Below, one piece after another: positions 23,855-31,150 of a stretch of 62,385 nucleotides of DNA. The notes under the pieces are model-generated. The model was not told the origin of the DNA. It ran no database searches and was given only the letters and a program-made list of their open reading frames with translations. Where the stretch lies: the NCBI RefSeq assembly GCF_001280065.1, contig NZ_LGEA01000110.1, forward strand, positions 1-62,385, in the 5' to 3' direction. How positions within the stretch are numbered: the first letter of the stretch is position 1; each line of letters opens with the position of its first letter. The stretch is from Streptomyces sp. NRRL B-1140. Its GTDB lineage: Bacteria; Actinomycetota; Actinomycetes; Streptomycetales; Streptomycetaceae. A program made the position numbers and the translations under genes.

Positions 23855-26521
23855 ATGTTCGACTCCGGCCTCAACGAGCAGCAGGACGCCCTCGCCACCG
23901 TGCCGGGCGACGGCCCGACCGGCGGGATCAGCAGTTACGACGCCCTGCCGATCCCGCCGGCGCACCTGCGGGAGTGGCGGAACGCCACCCTCGGCCGGAT
24001 CCGCGAGCTGCCGCGCCGCCGGGTCCTGCAGATCGGTGCCGCCACCAGGACGCTGCCGACCCGCCTCGCCCGCGACGAGGAGGTCCGGGAGTACTGGGCC
24101 ACCGTCTCCTCCCCCGCCGCCGTCGCCGCGCTCACCGCGCGAGTGGAGGCCGACCCGGTCCTGCGGGAGAAGGTCCGGCTCGAGTTGCGCGGCGCGGAGG
24201 ACACCTTCGGGTTGCCCGCCGGGCACTTCGACACGATCGTCGTCGACTCGGTGGTCCAGTACGTCCCGGACCTCGCTCACCTGCGCGCTCTCGTCGAGCG
24301 CCTGCTGCCGCTGCTCGCCCCGGGCGGCTCGCTGTTCCTCGGCGACCTGCGCAACCTCGACCTCGCCCACTGCTTCCGGACCGGCACCGCGCTGGCAAGG
24401 CCGGGTGCCGCCCGGGGCGACCGGGAGGCGCTGCGCCGCCGCGTCGAGCGCGAGGTCGCCCTGGAGACCGAACTGCTGCTCTCTCCCGCCCTGTTCGACG
24501 CCCTCGCCCGGGACCTGCCCGCGGTGCGCGCCGTCGACGTACGCGTCAAGCGCGGCGTCCAGCACAACGAACTGACCCGCTACCGCTACGACGTGGTCCT
24601 CTCCACCGCAGAACCCGCCGCCGACCTCACCACCGCGCCCCGCGCCCGCTGGGGCGAGGGGATCACCACCGCCGCCGGGCTCGTCGACCACCTGCGCGCC
24701 CGGCGCCCCGCCCTGCTGCGCCTGGCCGCCGTACCCAACCGCCGGGTGCACGACGAGTACGCGGCCATGCAGTCCCTCTTCGACCCCCTGGAGAGCATCG
24801 ACCTGGCCCCGCAGGACGCGCCCGCCCCCGCCCCGGAGGCGCTGTGCCGGGCCGCCGAGCGCCTCGGATACCGCGCCGTGCCCACCTGGGGCGAGCGCCC
24901 CGACCTCCTGGATTTCGTCCTGCTCGACCCCGAGCAGGTGCCCGCGGGCCCGCTCACCGGCGTCTACGCGGCACCGGTCGTCGAGGCGGCCGGCTGCGCC
25001 GGCACCCCGGCGGCAGCGGGCCGCGACGCCGGCCCGGACGCCGTCCCGCAAAACCGCCGGCCGGCCCGTCCGCCGGAGGGCGCGATCCCGTCCGCGCGGA
25101 CGGCACCGGAGACCCTGCCGCCGCACCCGGACGGCGCAGCCGCACCCGCGCCCCGCCCCGCGCCGCCCGCGCCGTCCACTCCGTCCACGCCCACCGTCAC
25201 CGCCACCCGCCCGGACACCCGGCCGCGTACGGGGATCTGGGCGTGCGCCGGTGCGGACGCGCCGCCGGCCGAGGGGGACGTGGCCTCGCTGTTCGCGGCG
25301 CAGGTGGCGCGGGCTCCCGGGGCGGTCGCCCTGCCCGGCCTCGACTACGCCGAACTCGACGCCCGCTCCGACCTGCTGGCGCACGCGCTCCTGGAGCACC
25401 GGGCCGGCCCCGGCACCTGTGTGCTCACCGCCCTGTCCTCACCGGCCGGGTTCGCGGTGGCCGCGCTGGCCGTGGTGAAGACGGGAGCCGCGCTGCTGCC
25501 CGTCGACCCGGCGCTGGACCTCGCCGAGGCACCGCACCCCGCGGTGCTGCTGCTCGACGAGACCGCGGACCTGCTGCTGCCCGCCGTGCCCGGCGCGGCC
25601 CGGCTGGTGCGCGAGGAGAGCGCCGGCCCGCTGCCGCCGGCCGGACACTGGCCGGTGACGGACGCCGACCGGCTCCGGCCGCCGTGCCCCAGTGCTCCGC
25701 TGCTGCTGGTGCCCGGCGAGGACGGCACGGTCTCGGTGGGCGGCGAGGCCGTCGCCGCGGCGGCCGGGGCCGCACCGGTGGACACGGCCTGGCTGGTGCG
25801 CGGCTACCCGGACGGGGACGCGGCGATCGGGTTGCTGAGCGCCCTGGTGTGCGGCGCGCGCGTCCATGTCCCGGACGGCTCGCTCACCCGGGACGTGCCG
25901 CACGAGGTGCTGGGCTGGCTGCGCCGGCGGGGCGCCCGGATGGTGCTGGGGGGCGCCGACGACGTGCTGTGCGCGCTGCTGACGCTCGCCCGGGCGGAGG
26001 GCGCCGGGCTGAGCGTGAGCGGCGGCTGGGCCGAGGGCAGGCTGGTCGTCGAGCAGGTGCCCGGCTCCCCGCCCCGGCCCGCCCCCGGCTACCGGGCCTA
26101 CCTCCTCGACTCGCTGCTGCGTCCGGTGGGCCCGGGAGAGACCGGAGCCCTGTACATCGCGGGCGCGGGCGTGGCCCAGGGGTACGCCGGGGGGCCCGGG
26201 GGCGACGGCGAACGGTTCCTGCCCGACCCGTTCGGCCGCCCGGACGGCGGCACCGCCCGCATGTGGCGCACCGGCCGCGCCGCCCGCCTCGACGAGGACG
26301 GCTGCCTGCGCGTGCTGGACGGTCCGGCCCACGACGACCCGTTCGCCGGCGAGCACACCACCTTCGTCGTCCTCACCGACGCGGCCGGTCACCGCGCCCT
26401 GTGGCCGGCGACGGCCGCCGTCCCCGAGGGCTGGTACGAGACCCACGGCGAGGACGCCTACGAGCCCTGCCTCGGCCACCTCCACAGCCCCCTCGACGAC
26501 GACCTCGGTGACCTGTTCTAG
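23855..26521 (+). CDS. Fusion of degenerate NRPS methyltransferase, truncated A domain and C-terminal MbtH domain
   Basis: 888 residues from ATG 23855 (aaggagc upstream). Residues ~55-260 match NRPS N-methyltransferase domains (FDTIVVDSVVQYVPD, GDLRNLDLAHCF). The SAM loop normally near VLEIGxGxG reads VLQIGAATRTL, and the acidic ribose-binding residue is lost. Residues ~470-820 are an A-domain shell: the P-loop, A4, A5 and A8 motifs are missing, A6 is kept (YIAGAGVAQGYAGG), A7 is MWRTGRAARLD, and no A10 lysine remains. The last ~65 residues are an MbtH domain (DPFAGEHTTFVVL, ALWPATAAVPEGW). Catalysis seems unlikely in both enzyme parts; a scaffold or A-domain partner role is my inference. A GGCAA operator lies in its promoter. 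Confidence 0.85.
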   Translation: MFDSGLNEQQDALATVPGDGPTGGISSYDALPIPPAHLREWRNATLGRIRELPRRRVLQIGAATRTLPTRLARDEEVREYWATVSSPAAVAALTARVEADPVLREKVRLELRGAEDTFGLPAGHFDTIVVDSVVQYVPDLAHLRALVERLLPLLAPGGSLFLGDLRNLDLAHCFRTGTALARPGAARGDREALRRRVEREVALETELLLSPALFDALARDLPAVRAVDVRVKRGVQHNELTRYRYDVVLSTAEPAADLTTAPRARWGEGITTAAGLVDHLRARRPALLRLAAVPNRRVHDEYAAMQSLFDPLESIDLAPQDAPAPAPEALCRAAERLGYRAVPTWGERPDLLDFVLLDPEQVPAGPLTGVYAAPVVEAAGCAGTPAAAGRDAGPDAVPQNRRPARPPEGAIPSARTAPETLPPHPDGAAAPAPRPAPPAPSTPSTPTVTATRPDTRPRTGIWACAGADAPPAEGDVASLFAAQVARAPGAVALPGLDYAELDARSDLLAHALLEHRAGPGTCVLTALSSPAGFAVAALAVVKTGAALLPVDPALDLAEAPHPAVLLLDETADLLLPAVPGAARLVREESAGPLPPAGHWPVTDADRLRPPCPSAPLLLVPGEDGTVSVGGEAVAAAAGAAPVDTAWLVRGYPDGDAAIGLLSALVCGARVHVPDGSLTRDVPHEVLGWLRRRGARMVLGGADDVLCALLTLARAEGAGLSVSGGWAEGRLVVEQVPGSPPRPAPGYRAYLLDSLLRPVGPGETGALYIAGAGVAQGYAGGPGGDGERFLPDPFGRPDGGTARMWRTGRAARLDEDGCLRVLDGPAHDDPFAGEHTTFVVLTDAAGHRALWPATAAVPEGWYETHGEDAYEPCLGHLHSPLDDDLGDLF

Positions 26522-27098
26522 TCCCCTCCCACCCCGGCGCCTACCGAGAACCCACCGACGTGACCACCGAGCACCCACCGACGACGCACCGACGACGCAC
26601 CGACGACGCACCGACGACGAGCCTTCCGGAGGATCCCATGAACGTCACCTGCAACCGCCCCGTGTTCGCGCCCCCGGCCCCGTCCCCCGTGCGGGCCACC
26701 CCGCCGCCGACCGCGCGCCGCCCGTGGCCCGCCCGTCCCCGCGCCGGCGGGCGGGCGACCCGCGCAGCCTGGACGGGACGTCGGCCCTCGCGCGCGAACC
26801 GCCGCCGGACGTACGCCGCCACAACCGGGCGCGGCAAAGGAGGGACCCTTGCGTCGCGCCGGGTCCCGGCGGTCCCGTCGGTGGGGCGGCGCCCGGCACG
26901 GGACGTCCGGCCTCCGGCGTCCGGCGAGCACCGGCACGCCTCGGGTGCGCGGCTGTCCGCCCCTGCTCCCCGCGCCGGTGGCGGCTCCGCCCGGGAGGCG
27001 GACGGCCCGGCCGGCGGCCCACGCGCGGCAGGGGAGGCGGGCGGGGAAGCGGGCGGGGCCGGCCGCACACCGGGCCCGGCCCGTGGCCGACCGGGTGG
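26522..27098. other. 577-bp intergenic stretch with tandem repeat and orphan ribosome site
   Basis: No recognised gene. Four 11-bp tandem units (caccgacgacg, 26576-26619) sit just before a near-perfect Shine-Dalgarno (ggagga, 26629-26634) and ATG 26638. The frame from that ATG (MNVTCNRPVFAPPAPSP...) runs to 27306 and is Arg/Pro-rich. It overlaps the 3' end of the opposite XRE gene by about 200 bp, so the full frame is doubtful. It may be a decayed or frameshifted gene or encode a shorter peptide. Confidence 0.5.
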
Positions 27099-28334
27099 TC
27101 AGGCCCCGGACGCGGCCGTGCCCCGCTCTCCGGTGGACTCGACCAGGGACTCGGCGAGGATGCGCCAGATGTCCGCGGCCAGGTCGATGTTGGCGTCGGC
27201 CTGGGCCTGTTCGGCCAGGGCGCGCAGGCCCTGGACGCCGCTGTCGTCGCCGGAGCGGATGCGCAGCTGGTGGCGCAGGATGTCCAGCCGCATCCGGTCC
27301 CGGTAGGTCATCATGGGCTGCGCCTGGGCGAGTTCACCGAGCAGTACGCGGGCGTCGTCGTACCGGGCGGTGAGGAAGGCGAGGTCGGCCTTGAGCGCGG
27401 TCAGCTCCTGGCGCAGGCCGGGCGTCCCGACGAAGGCGAGCGCCGACTCCGCCTGTGTGGCGCACCGTTCGGCGGCCTCGGGGTCCGGGGGCCGCTTCTG
27501 CAGGTGCAGCCGGCCCGTCGCGGTCCTGAGCCTGAGCCAGAGCACGAGGTCCTCACCGCTGTCGAACTTCTCCAGCGCCTCCTCCAGATGCGCCTGCGCG
27601 GTGGCATGGTCGCCCTGCCGGACCAGTACCGCCGCCGCGGTCCACATCGCCTCGGCCCACACCGCGTCCGACCGGCCCATGACCAGCGCGACCAGCTCGT
27701 CCGCGTGGGCCCGGGCGTCGGGCATCCGGCCCGCCTCGGCCTCCACGGAGACCAGGGCGAGCAGCACCGCCGCACGGTCGTCCGCCTCCAGCTCGTCCTC
27801 CTGGGCGAGACGATGGGCGGTCGTCGCGGCGTCGCGGGCGCCGGTGATCTCGCCGAGCGAGCGCAGGCAACGGGCGTACCGGGTCAGCCCGCGCACCCGC
27901 AGCGCGGTCAGCCCGACCTGGTCACCGAGCCGTACCAGCTCCTCCAGGTACTCCCGTTCACCGGTGTGGTCGCCCTGGACGCGCCGCTGCCGGGCCAGGT
28001 GCCACAGTGCCTGCCAGCGCAGCACCGGCGTCTCGTGCCCCTCGGCGGCGAGGGCCTCGCGGAGGGTTTCCATCGCCGCGTCGGAGCCGGTGGAGGCGGC
28101 CAGGGTGAGCGCGTGGGCGAGTGAACCGCCCGCGGGCTCCTCGAAGTCCGCCACTTCCAGGCCGAGCCGTCCGGCGAGGTGGGCGACGGCCCGTTCGGTG
28201 GGCTGGCGGGCGCCGGACTCCAGCCGGGAGAGGTATCCGGTGGACATGCCGTCACCGGCCAGCGCGGTCTGGGACAGCCCGCGGGCCTGGCGCAGTTTCC
28301 GGAGACGTCGGCCGAAAGCCGGCTGCTGCAGCAT
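27099..28334 (-). CDS. XRE-family HTH regulator with C-terminal TPR domain
   Basis: 411 residues from ATG 28334. An N-terminal XRE/Cro helix-turn-helix (about 8-60: LRKLRQARGLSQTALA, STGYLSRLESGARQPT) is followed by about 330 residues of TPR-like helices. This layout is shared by RRNPP peptide-sensing regulators of Firmicutes and by many Streptomyces regulators with unknown ligands. A GGCAA-N4-TTGCC palindrome lies 101 bp upstream (autoregulation), and the same site precedes a secreted repeat peptide, a PLP-enzyme gene and the MT-A-MbtH gene. I infer that it binds this operator and may respond to the DIGWP peptide. Confidence 0.88.
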   Translation of the reverse strand: MLQQPAFGRRLRKLRQARGLSQTALAGDGMSTGYLSRLESGARQPTERAVAHLAGRLGLEVADFEEPAGGSLAHALTLAASTGSDAAMETLREALAAEGHETPVLRWQALWHLARQRRVQGDHTGEREYLEELVRLGDQVGLTALRVRGLTRYARCLRSLGEITGARDAATTAHRLAQEDELEADDRAAVLLALVSVEAEAGRMPDARAHADELVALVMGRSDAVWAEAMWTAAAVLVRQGDHATAQAHLEEALEKFDSGEDLVLWLRLRTATGRLHLQKRPPDPEAAERCATQAESALAFVGTPGLRQELTALKADLAFLTARYDDARVLLGELAQAQPMMTYRDRMRLDILRHQLRIRSGDDSGVQGLRALAEQAQADANIDLAADIWRILAESLVESTGERGTAASGA

Positions 28335-28434
28335 GTGACCAATCCCTGAGGGCAGGCGGGTGGGGGGTGGCCACGAGGCAGAAGGGGCGAGCCGTCCGAA
28401 GCCGCGACGAGCGTAGGGCGCCGGGCAACAGCCG

Positions 28435-28448
28435 GGCAATGTTTTGCC
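28435..28448. promoter_or_regulatory. GGCAA-N4-TTGCC operator (copy 2)
   Basis: GGCAA TGTT TTGCC, 101-114 bp upstream of the XRE-TPR start. An extra GGGCAA half-site lies at 28423-28428. It differs from copy 1 by one spacer base. It suggests autoregulation of the XRE-TPR gene. Confidence 0.75.
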
Positions 28449-28570
28449 AGGCGCCGTGGCATCGTCTCGTGCGGACCTCTCGCGTTTCTCGTGCGTTTCT
28501 CGAGCGCAGGGCGCACGGCACGGCCCGCCGGAGCGCGCCCCGGCCGGCGGCCGGTCCCACCCGCCGGGCT

Positions 28571-29884
28571 TCAGGCCGTGCCGTCCGACGCGGTGCCGGA
28601 CACCAGCGCCAGGTGCCGTCGCCCGGCCGTACGCCGCCGTGGACGCGGGACGCGTACCGCCGGGGCCGCGCCGCCGCCCTCGGCTGCCGGGAAGGCGGAC
28701 ACGGCGTGCGGTCCCGCCGCCGGGGCCGCCACCGCCCCTGCTCCCGCCGCCGCCACGGGAGCGGGCGCCACCGCCCGGACGGCCGTCGGCACGGTGTGGT
28801 GCCCGTGCCCGGCCAGGACGTCCCGGAGCGCTTCCGCGAACCGGGCGATGTCCTGCGCCGAGTTGTCGTGGTGGACGGAGACGCGCACGGCGGCGGTGAC
28901 TCCGTGTCCGGGCAGGTACAGCGGAGTCTCCTGCGCGACCGTCTTGCCCGCGGTGACTCCACGGGCGGCGAGCTCCCGGCGCAGCGGTCCGGCGGGCACC
29001 TCGGCGTGCCGGAAAGTGACGATGCCGCACTGGACCCGCCCGGGGGCGATCAGCTCGGCGCCGGGCGTCTCCTCCACGGCGGCACGCAGGACGGCGGCGA
29101 GGTCCCCGGCGGTGGGAACGGCCTTCTCCTGCTCGGCCAGGGCGGCGTTCAGCGCGACGACGCGCGCGCCCTCCGGCGGAACCAGGGGTGCCATGCCGTA
29201 CGGGGCCAGTACCCGACGCAACTCGGGCGCCGCGTAGGCGAACCCGACCGACTCCGGGCCCCGCAGGAACCGCCAGCCGTCCCCGGTAAGCAGCTGGCAG
29301 CCGATGCGTCCCGCGTCCACGGGGAGCTGGCCGACGGCGTACGAGGCGTCGACGGCGTAGAGGCACCGGTACGGGGCGAGGATGCGGCCGATGTCCTCCA
29401 CCGGGGCGACGATGCCGCAGCCCGCCGGGACGTGTGCCACCGACACCAGGGCGACGTCGTCGTCGATGTGCGCCGCCATCCACTCCAGGTCCAGGTCGCC
29501 GTCCGGGCGCAGCGGTACGACCTCCAGCCGGCACCGGGCCCGGTCGCGCAGGGCGGACAGCACGGTCAGGTTGGCGACGCCCTCGTAGGGGGTCGTCCAG
29601 ATCCGGTCGCCCGGGCCGAGCGGGAGGCGCTGCACCAAGGTGGCGAACGCGTCGGCCGCGCCGGTGGACAGGACGGTGTCGCCGGCCGGCGTGCCCAGCA
29701 GGGCCGCCAGGCGCGCGTCGAGTTCGCGGCGCACGACGTGATGGACGTGCTCGTCCACCTCGTGCGGACCATGGCGGTCCTCGTGCCGTGTCCACTCGGT
29801 GAGTTCCGCGTGGGCGGCGACTGTCATCCGGCCCAGGCCGGCGCTGTCCAGGTGGACCCTTCGGCCCCGGTCACCGTGAGGCAT
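28571..29884 (-). CDS. Class V aminotransferase-fold protein with Arg in place of the PLP lysine
   Basis: 437 residues from ATG 29884. The fold matches EgtE/isopenicillin-N-epimerase/cysteine-desulfurase-like class V enzymes: STGAADAFATL, VSVAHVPAGCG, and YAVDASYAVGQLPVD with the cofactor Asp. In the family the PLP lysine sits just before the LRGP motif (TGRKFLRGP); here the segment is TGDGWRFLRGPESVGFAY, so Arg occupies that place (codon cgg). Without the lysine an internal aldimine cannot form, so it is likely not a normal PLP enzyme. About 70 residues of low-complexity Ala/Pro/Arg tail follow. Two GGCAA operators lie 45-80 bp upstream. Confidence 0.85.
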   Translation of the reverse strand: MPHGDRGRRVHLDSAGLGRMTVAAHAELTEWTRHEDRHGPHEVDEHVHHVVRRELDARLAALLGTPAGDTVLSTGAADAFATLVQRLPLGPGDRIWTTPYEGVANLTVLSALRDRARCRLEVVPLRPDGDLDLEWMAAHIDDDVALVSVAHVPAGCGIVAPVEDIGRILAPYRCLYAVDASYAVGQLPVDAGRIGCQLLTGDGWRFLRGPESVGFAYAAPELRRVLAPYGMAPLVPPEGARVVALNAALAEQEKAVPTAGDLAAVLRAAVEETPGAELIAPGRVQCGIVTFRHAEVPAGPLRRELAARGVTAGKTVAQETPLYLPGHGVTAAVRVSVHHDNSAQDIARFAEALRDVLAGHGHHTVPTAVRAVAPAPVAAAGAGAVAAPAAGPHAVSAFPAAEGGGAAPAVRVPRPRRRTAGRRHLALVSGTASDGTA

Positions 29885-29928
29885 CGCGTTCACTTCCGAC
29901 CTCCTCCCCCGATCAGCGAGCGCATATT

Positions 29929-29964
29929 GGCAACTTATTGCCTCTCGCTTGGCAATAAGTTGCC
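29929..29964. promoter_or_regulatory. Paired GGCAA-N4-TTGCC operators (copies 3 and 4)
   Basis: Two perfect palindromes, GGCAA CTTA TTGCC (29929-29942) and GGCAA TAAG TTGCC (29951-29964). Their starts are 22 bp apart, about two helical turns. They also form an inverted pair, since CTTA is the complement of TAAG. They lie 45-80 bp upstream of the PLP-enzyme gene. Confidence 0.8.
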
Positions 29965-30075
29965 AGACTCTCGGGCGGATTGACAACGCCGGCTCCAGCG
30001 GCGCTCTAGTACGAGGGCTGCGGACCGGGTGCGGCAAAGGCGTTCCTCAGCGCGTTCCCCAGAGATTTCCTAGCG

Positions 30076-30102
30076 TTGCCAAGCCGTTCCCCGTTCTGCC
30101 AA
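30076..30102. promoter_or_regulatory. TTGCCAAG half-sites in the DIGWP upstream region
   Basis: Two direct half-sites, ttgccaag (30076-30083) and ctgccaag (about 30095-30102), lie between the two complete operator pairs in the 412-bp divergent region 29885-30296. They resemble half of the GGCAA operator. The rest of that region holds no credible gene. Confidence 0.4.
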
Positions 30103-30233
30103 GATTTCGCGTCCTCGCTGTTCAGAGGGCCTTAGTGATGGCAAAACGCGTACCTCGCCCCGCGCCGAGGAGCGCTTTCGGTGCCCTGCTCGAGTATCCG
30201 TCGACTGATTTCCGAGTGATTCCCGAGACCTCC

Positions 30234-30260
30234 TTGCCAATCTCTTGGCAAGAAGTTGCC
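30234..30260. promoter_or_regulatory. GGCAA-N4-TTGCC operator (copy 5) with third arm
   Basis: TTGCCAA TCTC TTGGCAA GAAG TTGCCAA: three alternating half-sites spaced by 4 bp. The canonical palindrome GGCAA GAAG TTGCC is at 30247-30260, 37 bp upstream of the DIGWP ATG. Binding here would overlap or closely flank the promoter. Confidence 0.75.
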
Positions 30261-30296
30261 AAGCACCGAAACGACATTGCCACCGAGGAGCCAGCC

Positions 30297-30578
30297 ATGA
30301 AGCGCATCGCCGCCGCCGTCACGACCGTCGCCGCCGCCGTCGCCGCCACCGTCCTCTCCACGGCCGGCGTCGCCACCGCGGGCGACATCGGCTGGCCCGT
30401 CCCCCCGAAGCCCACCACCACCGCCGCCGCCACCACCGAGGGCGACATCGGCTGGCCCGTCGCCCCGAAGACCACCGCCACCGACGACATCGGCTGGCCC
30501 GTCGCCCCGGGCGCCACCTCCGACGACATCGGCTGGCCCGTCGCCCCGAAGACCACCGCCACCGAGGACGTCGCCTGA
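30297..30578 (+). CDS. Secreted protein of four DIGWP repeats, candidate signalling-peptide precursor
   Basis: 93 residues from ATG 30297 (gaggag upstream). Residues 1-28 are a Sec signal peptide ending in VATA. The mature part is almost only repeats: DIGWPVPPK (30-38), DIGWPVAPK (50-58), DIGWPVAPG (64-72) and DIGWPVAPK (77-85), separated by Thr/Ala linkers with an acidic residue before each repeat. The layout recalls tandem pheromone precursors cut into several identical peptides. An operator of the GGCAA type overlaps the promoter, and an XRE-TPR gene lies 2 kb away. The next small gene ends in the same DIGWP motif. I know no family with this motif; the signalling role is inference, and a RiPP precursor is the alternative. 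Confidence 0.8.
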   Translation: MKRIAAAVTTVAAAVAATVLSTAGVATAGDIGWPVPPKPTTTAAATTEGDIGWPVAPKTTATDDIGWPVAPGATSDDIGWPVAPKTTATEDVA

Positions 30579-30614
30579 GCCTCCGCCGGGCGACCGGACC
30601 CCGCCCACCGATAC

Positions 30615-30645
30615 GCCCCCGTCGGCCGCCGGCCGTCACGGGGGC
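30615..30645. terminator. Hairpin terminator after the DIGWP gene
   Basis: Arms gcccccgt (30615-30622) and acgggggc (30638-30645), with a GC-rich, itself palindromic loop. It lies 37 bp after the stop of the repeat-peptide gene and separates it from the second short peptide gene. Confidence 0.6.
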
Positions 30646-30809
30646 TTCGGTCGTTCGGGAGCGGCGGGGTGGCATCCGCGGACGCGTGCGCGCGTCCGCA
30701 CGGCTCTCACGTGTTCCTCGAGCGGCCCTTTAGCGGATCCGGCCAGGATTTCCAGCGCCATACGTCGGAAGCGCCTGCGCGCTGTCCTGCCCCCGCCAGG
30801 GAGTCGTCC

Positions 30810-30920
30810 ATGAAGCATCCGGTTCCTGCACGGCGTGCTGCCCCCAGGAGCGGATGCGTACCTCGGGGGCCGAAGCGGGACGTGCCGTCCGACGACGACA
30901 TCGGATGGCCCAAGAGGTGA
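30810..30920 (+). CDS. 36-residue peptide ending in DDDIGWPKR
   Basis: ATG 30810 with agggag seven bases upstream encodes 36 residues ending SDDDIGWPKR, the same core as the four repeats of the preceding protein. The N-terminal half is basic (MKHPVPARRAAPRSG) and has no clear signal peptide. The frame is open upstream to 30669, so a longer product is possible. The stop lies 3 bp before the next ATG, so the next gene may be coupled. Sharing a rare motif with the adjacent gene is the main evidence that it is real. Confidence 0.65.
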   Translation: MKHPVPARRAAPRSGCVPRGPKRDVPSDDDIGWPKR

Positions 30921-30923
30921 CGA

Positions 30924-31136
30924 ATGACCACGGCATTCCCGTCCCGCCCGCACGACGACCTGCTCGGGATCGCGCGGGAGGACGTACTGCCCCGCCGCGC
31001 GCCCTCTCCGATGGCGGGGGCCGCCGTCCCTTCGCTCACCGAGTCGTCACTGGCCGTCTGCTCGGCCCTGCTGACTCTCGCGCGCGTGCGTCTGCGCAGA
31101 GGCGCGACCGCGGTGCGCCGGCGACTCGACGGCTGA
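30924..31136 (+). CDS. 70-residue hypothetical protein coupled to the DIGWP peptide
   Basis: ATG 30924 follows the previous stop by 3 bp. The product is 70 residues: an acidic/basic N-terminus (PHDDLLGIAREDVLPRR), then an amphipathic or membrane-active helix (LAVCSALLTLARVRLRR) and a basic tail. Not recognised. Close coupling suggests it belongs with the DIGWP peptide. It converges on the AT-like gene, with 14 bp between stops. Confidence 0.55.
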   Translation: MTTAFPSRPHDDLLGIAREDVLPRRAPSPMAGAAVPSLTESSLAVCSALLTLARVRLRRGATAVRRRLDG

Positions 31137-31150
31137 CCGCCGCCCGTCCC

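Noticed and set aside
30297..30578. Lanthipeptide or lasso-peptide precursor
   Set aside because: There is a Sec signal peptide, repeats with no Cys, and no LanB/LanM, lasso B/C or YcaO genes nearby.
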